Under the pieces are notes generated by a model. That model was not told the origin of the DNA. It saw only the letters and a program-made list of their open reading frames with translations, and did no database searches. Positions 11,235 to 23,356 of a DNA stretch of 64,000 nucleotides are shown in pieces. Origin of the DNA: Cornus controversa (lineage: Eukaryota; Streptophyta; Magnoliopsida; Cornales; Cornaceae). Positions within the stretch are counted from its first letter, which is position 1. Each line of letters starts with the position of its first letter. The stretch lies in the NCBI GenBank assembly GCA_026545225.1, contig CM048845.1, positions 58,408,033 to 58,472,032 of the forward strand, given 5' to 3'. Position numbers and translations under genes: made by a program.

Positions 11235-12923
11235 TCATGGAGGAGAGTCTAATGATGGCATCGGAGGAGTACTAGAAAGAATAGGCAATGGCTCAATCGG
11301 AATCCTCCAAGGTGGAGAATTTTTCATGGTCACTACACCAAGTAAATCATTCACCCCCTCAATGGACTTCTCAACATCATGTGATAGAGCAACCGGATCA
11401 ACTTCTTCAACATAATCATTTAAGTCATCCATGAAGAAACAATCACTCTCATCTTGAGGATGTTGAATGGTATTAAAAGTATTCAACTTCACCTTAGGCT
11501 CATGAGAAATCTCAGCATTAGGACTCTTGAGGACTCTTTCTTCTTCAAGCTTCTTCTCCCCCACCTTGTTGTCACTTATTTCTCCACTTCTAAGAGTGGT
11601 GATGGCTTGAAATTGTTCATGGTGTGGGTTGCTTGAAGAAGAAATATTGTCAAGGACATGAACCCCTCTTGGGTTGGCAACTAGTTGAGTTGGTAGTTTC
11701 CCCTCTTCTCTTCTACTCACGGCATTGACAAGTTGTCCAAACTGATATTCCAGTTTGGCAATCGACTGAGAGTGAGAGTGAACTAGTTGAGAAGTGAATT
11801 GAAGTGTTGCTGCAGTGGCTTGCACTGTCTCTACAATAGAGTCAAGCTTCTCAAGTTTTGCTAGGACAATTGTCATCTTGTCCTCAATGGCAAAAATTCT
11901 TTGTGCCATAGGAACTTGTTCTTGATATGATTGTGAAGGCACATAGTTCTGAGGTTGACAAGTGGGCTGAATTGCTACCCCTTGCTCTTGTGGAAGATTA
12001 AAAATTTGCCCAAGTGAAGGACAATTATTCACATGGTGCACAGGACTCGAGCAAAACTCATATGGCTCAAAAATAGAAGGATATGAAGATGGATTAGGCA
12101 CTTGACCAGCCGCCATGAGTTGCACCACTCTCTGTGACACAGCATCCACAATGGTAGACATAGCATCTGCAGAGCCAAACTTAAAAATATTATCTGCCTT
12201 CCTTGAATGGGTTGGTCTGCTAGAACGAGATGAAGACACATGTTGCAAAGAATTGTCACTGAGATTCTCGAACAAAGTCCATGCTTCATCTTCACTTTTT
12301 AACATAAAAGTACCACCACATGATACATCCACCATTTGTCTGTTATTTTCTGTAAGTCCCTCATAGAAACACTGCACTAACTGCCACTTTGGAACTTGGT
12401 GATGAGGACACTTCCTAAGAAGGTCCTTGAATCTCTCCCATGCCTCAAAAAATTGTTCTCCCTCAAATTGAGAGAAACCAGTGATAGCACGTCTGAATTG
12501 ATTGGTCCTCCCTATTGAAAAATATTTCTTCAAGAACTCACTTTGCATTTGAGTCCATGTAGTGATAGAACTCACTGGTAGAGATCTGAACCAATACTTG
12601 GCCTTCTCCTTCAAAGAGAATGGAAAGAGTCGCATCCGAAAAGCATCTTCTGAGAAGTTATGAATTTTTGTTAATGAGCAAACTTCTATAAATTCATCCA
12701 AGTGCTTGTACGGATCCTCATGAGTCAACCCAAAATAGGATGGCAACATATGAATGATACTGGGCTTGATCTCATAGTTCTGTGCAGTGACATTAGGCAA
12801 TTGAAAATCAACTGGTGAATTATAAGTCTCTGGGACATAGTAGTCTCTGATCAATCTCACTTTTTCCACAACAGCATTAGGCACAATATTGTTGTCCTCA
12901 TTATTACCACGCACACCATCCAT
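11235..12923 (-). CDS. gag: Gag polyprotein, Athila-like, copy 2
   Basis: This second intact 562-aa gag is identical in translation to the one at 5167-6855, with the same Retrotrans_gag segment, degenerate zinc knuckle at residues 288-301 and predicted coiled coil. Starting from the 5' LTR at 13251-14685, this is the first gag a full-length transcript of the array would contain. Two identical open copies point to a recent origin. No pol domain follows before the central LTR. Confidence 0.93.
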   Translation of the reverse strand: MDGVRGNNEDNNIVPNAVVEKVRLIRDYYVPETYNSPVDFQLPNVTAQNYEIKPSIIHMLPSYFGLTHEDPYKHLDEFIEVCSLTKIHNFSEDAFRMRLFPFSLKEKAKYWFRSLPVSSITTWTQMQSEFLKKYFSIGRTNQFRRAITGFSQFEGEQFFEAWERFKDLLRKCPHHQVPKWQLVQCFYEGLTENNRQMVDVSCGGTFMLKSEDEAWTLFENLSDNSLQHVSSSRSSRPTHSRKADNIFKFGSADAMSTIVDAVSQRVVQLMAAGQVPNPSSYPSIFEPYEFCSSPVHHVNNCPSLGQIFNLPQEQGVAIQPTCQPQNYVPSQSYQEQVPMAQRIFAIEDKMTIVLAKLEKLDSIVETVQATAATLQFTSQLVHSHSQSIAKLEYQFGQLVNAVSRREEGKLPTQLVANPRGVHVLDNISSSSNPHHEQFQAITTLRSGEISDNKVGEKKLEEERVLKSPNAEISHEPKVKLNTFNTIQHPQDESDCFFMDDLNDYVEEVDPVALSHDVEKSIEGVNDLLGVVTMKNSPPWRIPIEPLPILSSTPPMPSLDSPP

Positions 12924-13227
12924 GATGTAAATAATCTCTTCCTCTTGCTCAATGGTATGGTGATTGAAGTACCGGAAAAGAAAATAAAAGAAAAAAAATA
13001 AAAAAAAAACAGGTTAGTAGCAAATAAAAAAATAAAAAATAAAAATAAAAATAAAATAAAACTAATTAGTAACCGAAAAGAAAACAAAAAAAAAATAATA
13101 ATAATAATAATAATAAAATAAAATAAAATAAATAAAAGAAAAATAAAAAATAAAAAATAAAAAAATTTTCCTAAACTAAAAATCTAATTAGAACTAATTC
13201 TAAAAATCCAAACAATCAAATAGACAG

Positions 13228-13245
13228 TCCCCGGCAACGGCGCCA
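13228..13245 (-). other. Primer-binding site, tRNA-Asp type, copy 2
   Basis: Same 18-base tRNA-Asp complement as at 7160-7177, five bases from LTR 3. Confidence 0.9.
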
Positions 13246-13250
13246 AAAAT

Positions 13251-14685
13251 TGATTCGTGTGTGAGTGTGACTCAAAAAGTATATCAATTAAAATTTTCCA
13301 CACTTCGCAATAGAACGAATTCCTTGCAGAATAGGGCTATCGAAATGAATGGGTATCGAACCTCAAGGACTGTGGTCTGACTGTGTTGGATATAAGGAAT
13401 TAATTCTAATTAAATTTAAAAGAAATAAATTCTGATTTTTAATTCTAAATTAACTAATGAAGCAATTGAACAAAAGCAAGAAAAACTAAGGAGTGTAGAG
13501 AATATAAGATAAGTCTAGGGTAATTGATTTCACCACTAACTTCACAATCAATGGTCAATTGAACTAACTATGGGGCATCATATCATGCATAAGTGGTGTC
13601 GGTGGCTACAAGCTCACCTTCATCCGTCAAGAAGATAATATATGATTAAGGCTAAGTCATGGACTATCTTCGATTGGCATGGGCCATCTGCCTAACTACT
13701 CTACTCTAGGGTGCAGCATGGTTCATCTTCTCTAGGCATAATCCATCAAAGCTTTTAATGATATATTAAGTGAAAACCATTGTGTAATAATCACTCTCAT
13801 GATCACAGAAAATAAGAGGGATGAGTTCAATAACAACAATCAAGTATCTAAGACAAGATAAGAAATCATTGAAACTGAATTTATAAGACTTTTATTGCTC
13901 AATTCTATAAGAAGAATCCTCTAAATTACACAATCTATGAATGAATACAAAAATCCCCAATAATTAGAACAATCAAACCAGTGATGTTTAGTTAGGGCTC
14001 CATCAGAACCCTGGTGGCTGAACTAGCCGCTCATGATACGCCTTGTTCTCCAATGATTCTCTATTCTAAAAGCTCTTCAAAGCTGCTGCCAAGCCTCCTC
14101 AATACAGCCCTAATTTGTCACTTTAAATAGCCAAGAGAATACATCAAAGTCCTAATCCAATTAGGAATTAATTAGGTTTTCCCGCAGCACTAATCAGGTG
14201 GGTTTTTTCTGCTGACTTCGGCCCAACTTTTGACCCACTAGAAGTCCGATTTACGGAATTTTCGTGAAATACAAAAGTGTGCAGAATCAAATTTCGTTCA
14301 ACCTCACGCGAGAATTATGTCAATTTGAGGCTCGGAAATAAGACTTCTGGTCCGTTTTCCAAAACGGGATTAAGACTGCATTATGCGCAGATTTGGGCTT
14401 CAGGCCCGAAACCTTCTTAAGCTGTTGTAATTCTCTTGGACCTCTTCCTTGGGCTGATTTGAGTTAAATTATGGAGTTGAATGGATCCCTTTGGAGTAGG
14501 CTTCATCTAACCATCTTGGATGTCATCTTTAAAAGCCCAAAATCTTGGTTTTAACTGAAATAATCATTAAGGCCCTGAAAATACAGAAAACACTAAAACA
14601 AAGTAAAATCACAAAATAATCTATCACTAAGAGAATAAAATATATAAATTAAGAGGTTAGAATGCGCAACATTCGATGCCGATCA
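13251..14685 (-). repeat. LTR 3 (5' LTR of the array)
   Basis: This 1435-bp copy starts TGATTCGTG and ends GCCGATCA, followed by target duplication CCCGT at 14686-14690. Transcription of the array on the minus strand would start in this copy. Confidence 0.95.
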
Positions 14686-16380
14686 CCCGTACCTCAAGGA
14701 CCACTTAACCAAGAAGAATTAAGATAAATATTTTATAACAGCGTCCCAAAAATATTAAAGAGAATTAAGTCCCTACACTGAAGTCTGGTAAGAACAGATA
14801 ACTTGCCACGCTCTACGAACTCTATAGTCTAACCTCAAGGTGGAACCGGACTGGGACCTGAAATATCAACAAAGTAGGTTAAACCCATGAGCAAGTTCCC
14901 TCTACTACCACCCAGCAAAGAATTGATAAACATACCCTTTATATGAGGACAATAAAATATATAGATATATATTTATATATTATTTCCTCATTTAACCTCT
15001 TGTCCAAAAAATAAATAGAAATATGTATTGTACCAACCCATCCATTATCACAATAAATGTAAAACAAGTTTTTTAAGTCCAAACCAGAGACAATCCAGAC
15101 ATATATGAATACATGTAACTTAAATTTTCTATTAAGTATTAGACAATTTTGATATGCCTATACCTATATTTTATGAATACCATATTAGGTCTTAGGCAAT
15201 CCTGACATGCCTTCACATATAATTTACAAATATCTTATTGGGTATTAGGCAACCCTGACATGCCTTTTCATAGTCCTTAATAAAACATAACACACCTTTA
15301 AAAGCATGAGTAATATCGTATAATGGAAACACATTCATAACCACAAGGATAAATTAAAACATTTAAATTTAAATGGAACAAAAACTGTTCATTATCCGGA
15401 CATAAAACAACAACTAGTAAACCATCAGTTTGTACATACTGTTACTATCCAAAGCAAATGAAAACTATATATATTCAACCGCATATATTCAATTGCAAAA
15501 CAAATTTGAAACAAGGCATCCAAACTTTAAGAACCTATTTTCTTCATACTAACCATACACTAGTGTAACTAAGTCTAACCCAAATATATGATCCCACACA
15601 TATTCTGCCTTAAAAAAACTAATTTGAATTTTCAGAAATTTTTTGAAATTTATCAGTAAATTTTTCTACAATTTAAAATGTTTTAAAAAAAATTTTAAAA
15701 ATATTTTTATTTCCCGGACTAGGCCCAGAGGTTGGGCTCAGCGAGTGGGATTGGACTGCCCCTTTTTTGGTCCCCGCTGGCCGCCGAAGATAGCCTCACG
15801 AGCCAGCAGTGCGCGTGGGCTTCACGAGGGACTATTCTCCTTCTTCCTTAGTTTTTTTTTTCCTTCTTTTTTTGCAACTTCCAGCAGCTGCGCGCCAACA
15901 TTGTTCCGCCAGCTTCCTGGCCCTTTTCCGGCAACCTAACCACCTCAAACCAACCCAAAAATTACACCATTCAACTCCTCTTCATCCAAGCTTCCTATTG
16001 ATGCAATAATCTCCTCCATCCATGGCCTAAATCAAAACCCCCCAAATTTCAAGTTCTAGGGTTCTTCATCCAAAATTTTTAAGTTCAATCAAATTTTTCA
16101 ACAATTTACATCCCAATGATGAAGGATCATTCACATAGGTCAAATGAACACATTGATCGGATTACCTTCCATCAAAACACAAATTTACATGTTCATACAC
16201 GAAATTCATGTTTTATATATATAACATATCTGCCTATATACCCATATATACATATGAAAATTTACACCATAACATTACAAAATACACAGATTTTACAAGT
16301 GTAAATCCACCTTAACATACATATTCATACTAACACATAGTTATATACATGTATATACATAACTATCATACAACCCAAAG

Positions 16381-16416
<36 letters not shown>

Positions 16417-17041
16417 TTATTTATGTTTATGAGCACAAAGGGGAAGTGTAGAATAAAACTTACCTTATGATCTGAACACGAAATCGCTCATTCTCTCCCT
16501 CCTCACTTGTGTCTACTGTTCTCTTCCTCTCTATGCGTGAAAGTGACATGAACCCTAAACCCTATTTCTTTTTCTTTTTTTCTTTTTTAGAAATTCTAAT
16601 AAAATACTAAATAAATAAAATAATAATAATAATAATAAATATACACTTGGCTCATAATAAAATATACACTTAGTCCAACACTTAAACAATTATACTCCAA
16701 CCCGAACTCAATAATCCAACCCAAACTCTTCTTAGCCTAATCCGAAAAAGAATTAATAAAAAAAAATACAAAAGTATGGTCCAACCTAAAAATAAAATAA
16801 AATAAAATAAAACAACCTAAATCATTTAGCATTTAAAATACTCAATAAACAATTTAAACAAATAAAGCATTTAGCATTTAAAACACTCAATATATAATTT
16901 AAACAAATAGAGTATTTAGCATTTAAAACAAAAAAATAATAATAAACAAATAGAGCATTTAGCAGTTAAAACACTCAATAAATAATTTAAATAAATATGA
17001 AACACCCAAATTAAATAACCTCAAATTTACGGGGTATTACA
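14686..17041 (-). repeat. Outer 5' LTR, remaining piece
   Basis: The rest of the outer LTR resumes with the second CCCGT copy and ends at ...ACGGGGTATTACA. It is AT-rich, with a (TA)n tract at about 16386-16412 and a GC-richer patch at about 15715-15930. Open frames here (15643-15939, 15809-16009, 16116-16304) resemble no known protein, and I treat them as chance. Host sequence follows from 17042. Confidence 0.78.
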
Positions 17042-19431
17042 TGTACTTACTCTTATTTTAGTTGGCACTGTGGATCTAGATTTGGCCATCATCTCTGGTG
17101 TTATCATGTTTAAGTCCTTAAAAACGTTTTTAGAGATGATAAAGATAAACAGAAGATTGAAGTTCGATCATGTTTGGACGTCGGAGAAAATGTAAAATGA
17201 CGCACATTTTGTAGGTAAAAGAGTCTCTCTCTTATTTTTCTTTTATTTTTTTATTTTTTGTGTGTATAAAATCAGTATTTTTAAGGATAACCAACACTAA
17301 AAATATTAAAAATAATTTTCAGTAGAAATCTAAAATATGGTTCTTCAGTGCAGATGATCTTAGATATAGATCAATGGCAACAAAGAATTTTCATAAATGA
17401 AGCTTTGTTAAGTTGCATTTAGTTGAGTATTATCAATGTGAGCGAAATTGATAAGAATTGGCAAGTCTCTTGTATTATTCCAAGAAAAATCAAGAATTGG
17501 AAAACTAATTAATTTGGGTTCACTAGCTAGTCTCTGCCCAACCTTTGATAAGTTGAACTTTGACTACAAGTTTGGGCTAGCCTCAAGCGATCCTGACTGG
17601 TAGGTCGGCTAGCTAGGTGCTATTGGTTAGTTATGCTTGCCATTATCTCTATATTTTGGCTCTTCCATTGTTGTGAGAATGCTTGTTATTAAGTATAATG
17701 TTATTTAGACCTAAAACTCTAATCGAGGATAAAAACCATTCGACTAGACTCATCGGTAACAGTTTTAGGTTTGACAACTATTATTCTTTTGTTAATGAAG
17801 ATGAAATTTATAAGCACATTACCCGGCGTATATGTCACCCTTACGATAATTTAAAGGAAGCTTATTATGGTATTTTTTTTTTTTATCTTGGCAAGAAGCT
17901 TATGTAACCACCTTGTCCTGGCCTTTAATTTTGAAATGTGAGAAAGTATCACTATGCTACAGTCGTCAGTAATCTAATGTCGGTAATTTGGTGCATTTGG
18001 ATATTGACTCTTTTGTTCTCATTTCTTACTCCCAATGATATAAGGTAGTTTGATAGTCTATGCTTTTACAAAGCTCAATGGCATTACCTTTGGCAAAAAG
18101 TTCTGCTAGTGAATTGGATGAACTCAAAAGCTTAGCTCATCCATGAGAGTTCATCTGCAACCATGTGTGTATGTTTGTGCAATATACATAGAGGAGTAGT
18201 GTTTTGGCCAGAGGACACCATGATCTGTTTGCCAAAAAATTATGAAAATTTTCAGATACAATGAAGGGATTCCGATAACAAATTAATAGTTTGATCAGGA
18301 AAATCACATAAAATGAATCTCCTAATAAAGGGTATAGACTCGGTCGAGAAGAAAAAACTTATAATAGCATAACTGCTCATGGTTATTTTGGCCGATTGAT
18401 CTTTCAATATGTTAGTTTCGACAACTCTCGTTTCCTAGGTAGGAAGCTCTTATTGTGCATGCAAGGTCCGAGTCTTTTTGGTCATGAATTATTAATTAAG
18501 TCTATTCAACACCTTAATTTAGAAAAGTTTGAATTAATTTCTTCGAATTCCAATTCCAATTCCAATTCAAAGTCTTGGATTCCATCTCTCCAAACTCAAA
18601 GTTAGGTTTTTTTTTTTGCAATTTTCTCAGCATCCAAAAGTGGCAATGTTTTCTACAGAGTGGAAAGTGAAAAAACTTTGTTCTGTGGGTCTTTTGTTTC
18701 CTGGATTTTGTCCCACAAAGTGCAGGGTTTGCTTAGCTTTTAATTGGAAAGCCTCTTTAATGCTTGTTCTGTGGGTCTTATTTAATTTTAGTGCTCTGTA
18801 CAGTAGCACTTGTGCATCTTAGCCTTCTTTTTGTGATGAGACATGACTCAGTGGGACCCCCAATCCCATATCATCAGATGAATTTCTTTAAAGCTGGAAA
18901 TCACAGTGTAACGGTATCAGACACAATCCAAGCTGGTTTAGAAGTGTTTTAAATTTTGAATATTCTGATTGGACACAATTTGGGAAGGATAATAACGTCT
19001 TTTTGGACACTTTTAAAACACGTCAAAGTGGTTATGTAAATTTTTTAAAAATGAAATTCAATGCAATTTAAAATATATTAATGAATTAATTAGAAAAATA
19101 AAATAAAATTTAAGAAAATAAAAACTACAAATATTTAGCTCTAAACTTAAAATCAATGATTTCATTCATGTTTATATGAATAAAATGACAAAAAAAATAT
19201 TATTTATATATACATAATAGTATATTATATCATATTATATTATTATTTTTTGACATATATATGTCGTATTCGTATTTTATTATTTTAAAATTTGACATAT
19301 GACTGTATCCGTGTTATTTTTTATCCATGTTTCGTGTCTATATCCGTATTTTCTAAGTTTAAAACATTCCTAATAATATGAACCACAATTTTCATAATTA
19401 AAAAAGTTCAAAATGAAGGTAACTCTGAGAG

Positions 19432-19470
<39 letters not shown>

Positions 19471-20387
19471 ACACTGAATTTTCTTTTTTTTTCTTTATCA
19501 GATTAGTTGAAAAGTATTCAATGGGGTCACTGTGTTGGATTAGGTGGTGTTTGGTGACATTAAGTTAAATAAATAAATAAATAAATGAGACATTTGGCTT
19601 AAGAAGGCAAGGACAAGTAGCATATTGTAAAAAGATTCTAGATTGACTTATTTTATTTATTTGTTCTTAAAATCCATGTTGGAAAGCACAAAGTGGTTTT
19701 ACAAGTAATGCTTGTTTCAATCAAAAGAGTGTCGGTTGACTGTGGCTTATTGTCTTTTTTATTGGACTATTAAAAAAAGCATAATAGTCTATTTTTGAAA
19801 ATATTATAATTATTAAAAAAAGTCGTATTTAGTACACAAGACATTCGTTTAAGCAAGATTTAGAAAAAATAAATATCGGTTAGCCTTACTTTCATTTTTG
19901 AAAAGCATGCAACAATTAAAAAATATTCTATTCATTGTACAAGGCTCTCGTTTGAGCAAGATCTGAAAAAAGTAGATATCGACTAGCCTTACATCTATTT
20001 TTTAAAAAATTATTTTCAAGTCTTGAATCCGAAAGATATCGCTTAAGACTCTGGCTTATTGTCTTTTATTGGACTATTGTTATTGTAAAACAAAACTGGC
20101 CAGCTATTATTAAAGCAAGTGTTTTGAATAACTAAACCATACCAATTAGTTTCTTCTAATAGTCTACACTGGAATGGCAACAGCTGCCTTGGCTTTTTAC
20201 TATTGGAAGAAACTTGTATTGGTTGCTAACTGAGATACATACATTATCTTATTTGTTGCTAACTGAGATACATTATCTTATTTGATTATTCTATTTGTAT
20301 GAAAGCTGGATGCAAGTTATGATTGTTATATATATATATATATATATAGTTTTATCTATATCTATATTACATTTAAGTTTGTATAAT
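17042..20387. other. Intergenic, no gene recognised
   Basis: This is AT-rich host sequence next to the outer LTR. Short frames at 17683-17907, 18396-18605 and 18616-18952 match nothing I know. Visible items are a short AATTCC repeat at about 18547-18567, a (GT)n(GA)n tract at about 19433-19469 and a TE remnant at about 19190-19365. Confidence 0.6.
19190..19365 (+). mobile_element. Right-end remnant of the CTAG-type hAT-like MITE family
   Basis: A (TA)-rich stretch is followed by repeated GTATCCGTGTT- and CGTGTCTATATCCG-type words and ends TATTTTCTAAG. This resembles the right end of the elements at 41375-41886 and 51288-52098. No left end was recognised. Confidence 0.45.
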
Positions 20388-20555
20388 AGGAAAAAAAATT
20401 ATTCTAATAATCAAAATTGGTTAAAAAATCAATCATGTGGGTGAAAATGTCTTTATTTATATATAGTTCAAAATAATTATATCTAATGATCACGATTCTG
20501 AGTACATAATAGTGCGATAAAAGACGTAAATACACTAGTATATTTATATTGTTGA
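20388..20555 (+). repeat. Microsatellite-flanked dispersed repeat, copy A
   Basis: It shares AGTTCAAAATAATTxTATCTAA and a terminal ACTAGTATA-type word with copies at 32323-32520 (reversed) and 33650-33825. (TA)n tracts lie on both sides. No coding capacity is seen. Confidence 0.5.
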
Positions 20556-20690
20556 AGGAAAGTTCATTAGTTAATTAAGTATTAGCTAGATATGCTTTGT
20601 ATGAACTCCCTCTCTGTCCTCCACATGCAAATCTTTTATATGAAGGAGGAATACCGCCATGAGTATCATTTACATTGTGCTTTAATTCAA

Positions 20691-20731
<41 letters not shown>

Positions 20732-21460
20732 GTGTTGGTTGGCGTGGAGCCTCATTTGTTGTACACTTTTACCTCTACCTCGCCCTCATCGAAGGAGAGC
20801 CAAATTTTTTCCCAAGGATATTTTAGGTATTTCACATGTACTCGGCCGCCCTAATATTTCTATTATATAAAGAATATTAGGGTGTAGTCGTTCGGTGGCA
20901 CCACCACCACCACCACCAGGTGTGAGAGATCCTTCTCTTGTACTTTCTTCTCTTCTTGCAGCAGCCGGCGTGGACATAACTTCTAGCATTGAGAGCGAAC
21001 CACGTATATTGTGTCCTTTTCATTTTCTAGTTTTGATTAATTTCTTTGTCAAGTTTTTCTTTACAAATGCTGGTTAGGTCCGAAAATTCCTAACATCGAA
21101 GTTCTATGGATTTTTTGTATTGGTAAAGGCCAATGTAAATTTTTTGGCTAGCATGAACCTTAATTCTTTTTAATTTTTTTGGGTTTATCCCAAAAGAAAA
21201 AGAAAAAGAAAATAATAGATAACACAACACAAGCCACAGTATATAAACAATCAATCTGTATATTCCCCAAATTTACATGGATGAGAATGATAAGTCTCAA
21301 GTTCTAAAAGTTGGGGGCATTGAATAAGTAACCTGTTAGAGAAAAATGGAATATAATTTGACTGAAAAAATCTATAAAAAAAAAATTAAAAGTGGAAGAA
21401 AAATAAAAAATAAAAAATAAAAAAAGAAAAAAGTTTACACTATACTCTGTACTTAATTCT
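20556..21460. other. Intergenic and probable 3' UTR of the neprosin gene
   Basis: It holds a (TA)n tract at about 20694-20728 and a short CAC repeat at about 20898-20920. The A-rich stretch at 21190-21440 is probably the 3' UTR of the minus-strand gene ending at 21461. I see no further gene. Confidence 0.55.
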
Positions 21461-21855
21461 CTAGGGACACATTGCATTCCTTCCAGGACCTCCATAATAA
21501 AAGTAGTTCCCCCAAGCATTGTTTCTCCCTGCTTTTATATCATAACATCTGGGATGATCAGCCAAGAGATGAAGATTTGATAGAGGAATCAAGCTATTAT
21601 CCCAGTCCACAACTTGTAGATTCCTGAAATAAGATGCCTTTCCAAAGCCCTCATCTGCAAAATGGCCACTACCCATTTGTGTTGAAGTGTGATATCCCAT
21701 TGATCTGGTGTTCACTATCTCTCCCCCAAATTGTATCATGCTTGCATGGTTCCTCAGATGACTGAACAACAATGATGGCCAATACCCAACAAGTAGTCCT
21801 CTTCCAAATTGCAGCCACCAGTGTCCATGCTTTGGATCCTATACACACACAATAC

Positions 21856-21886
<31 letters not shown>

Positions 21887-23321
21887 ATTATTTGTTTTGT
21901 TATGCTCTTTTCCTCCAAACTATCTAAAACATTTAGTTACTTCTATCCATTCTACAGTGTTCTTAATGGCATCATAGCAAACATGATAGAGATTTTGTTT
22001 TGTGGTTTACAACTCAAGGGCCTGCATGGGTTGTCACTCTGAAAACGACATTTTTTTAACTGAGTTGTGAGAAAACAGTTCTCGGAAACTATCAACTAAA
22101 GCAGACTTTTGTACAGTTATTTGATTTTGAGAAAGAAAAAAAAACTGAACCAAGCAGGCTCCAAGTGTGTCCGTGTGGGTCCCGTTAATAGTGTTGGGAG
22201 GGATAGAGTCAGCGCCGACCATCATCATCATCCTTGTCTTAATCTCATATGAATAGAGTCGGCACAGACCTAATCTTGTTATCCAAATAGCCAGTTGGTG
22301 TCAACACAGTAAAAAGTATTTAATTAATTAAAGAAATAGAAAGTTGACGCGTTTCGGAGACCTCTTTTATAAAGAACATAAGGGAGAATCTTGCATTTTA
22401 ATATTAACAACATTGAAAAGCAAACTGGAAAGTGTTAAAGATGTTTTGGTCAAAACTAATAAGAATAATGCTTGATTAAAGGCTTTTGTCAGTAGGTGCA
22501 TGCCATAAAATTTGCCAAGAAACTGTAAAAAAAAAAAAAACTACCTTGAAAGCTTTAGATGTAATTAGAATAGAACTTCCAATTTACAAGACTTAATTCA
22601 AATGACTTGTTATAACATTTGTCTTAAAATTTGACCTAATTTGAATAAAACTAACCTTCCATATCATTATGCCGATATCGAATTGTCTGCCATTGTAATA
22701 AGACCTTGGAGATATTGCTGCTCCAATTGCAATCTTATTGTTAGTTTGGACAAAGCCTGAGCAGAGTAAATTGTAACATCCAGTGGCTTGGTATGCATCA
22801 GTCTGCAAATTGAATAGCAATTAGCACTTGTTTCGAAGTTTATCGTACCTAAATTCTTTGTAATGAATAGAAAAAATGGTACCTAAATTCTTTGTAATGA
22901 ATAGAAAAAATGGTACTTACTGTCCAATAGGTGAAGAACCTAGGATAGCTGTCTCCATATAATTCTGGGCTAACCTGAAGAAATATGAAAATGATGGTTG
23001 ATATAGAAATGGTAGTTAAAACTGTATAAACTCTCAGCAATAAAATATACATATATATATAGATATATATACACACATGACCTTGCATTTTAGGGCAAGG
23101 ATTATGATAAAAATTGGGAAATATAGACTTGCCTGCCAACCAGCTTCAATTGTGTTAAGATCATTGCCAAATGAGCCAGCAATGACCCATAATTGTGAAA
23201 GGCTGAATTCGAATTGATCGGTTACACGGGGTGTCCACACATTTATGCTGGCCTTTGCCCCAAAATACTGATCTCCATTGACAAAAGCAACTGCATGCTG
23301 TGATCCAAGAGATTACAGTCA

Positions 23322-23356
<35 letters not shown>

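Larger units (their letters stand above)
1111..14690 (-). mobile_element. Tandem gag-only LTR retrotransposon (LTR-internal-LTR-internal-LTR) with target duplication
   Basis: Three copies of a 1435-bp LTR alternate with two internal regions (2551-7182 and 8618-13250), a period of 6067-6068 bp. The outer ends carry one 5-bp target duplication, CCCGT, so the array occupies a single insertion site. Each internal region carries a PBS, one gag frame and a polypurine tract, all minus-strand. No protease, reverse transcriptase, RNase H or integrase motif occurs in any frame, so the element must rely on another element's enzymes. The internal copies differ at the T-run near 4057-4074 (18 against 19 T), C4754/T10822 and C4969/A11037. 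I noticed no difference among the LTRs. The likely origin is unequal recombination between LTRs after a recent insertion. Confidence 0.95.
1..17041 (-). mobile_element. Old Ty3/gypsy LTR retrotransposon, left part outside the window
   Basis: This minus-strand element has its outer 5' LTR end at 17041. Read on the minus strand, the LTR starts TGTAATACCCCGTAAATTTG, a start common in plant Ty3/gypsy (Tekay/Del-like) LTRs, and it ends TTTCA at 920. Next come a two-base spacer and a PBS matching the initiator-Met tRNA, then a leader and a broken gag running to position 1. The LTR is split by a 13.6-kb younger insertion, so its own length is about 2.55 kb. The pol region and 3' LTR lie outside the window. 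Lineage is inferred from the LTR start, the PBS and gag resemblance; no pol is visible to confirm it. Confidence 0.85.

Noticed and set aside
1111-14690. Assembly artefact as the explanation for the tandem copies
   Set aside because: Kept only as a caveat: the two bodies differ at two substitutions and one homopolymer length, and the target duplication is at the outer edges, which favours a real array. Long reads would settle it.
15643-16009. Frames of 98 and 66 aa in a GC-richer patch
   Set aside because: They lie inside the outer LTR and resemble no retroelement or host protein.
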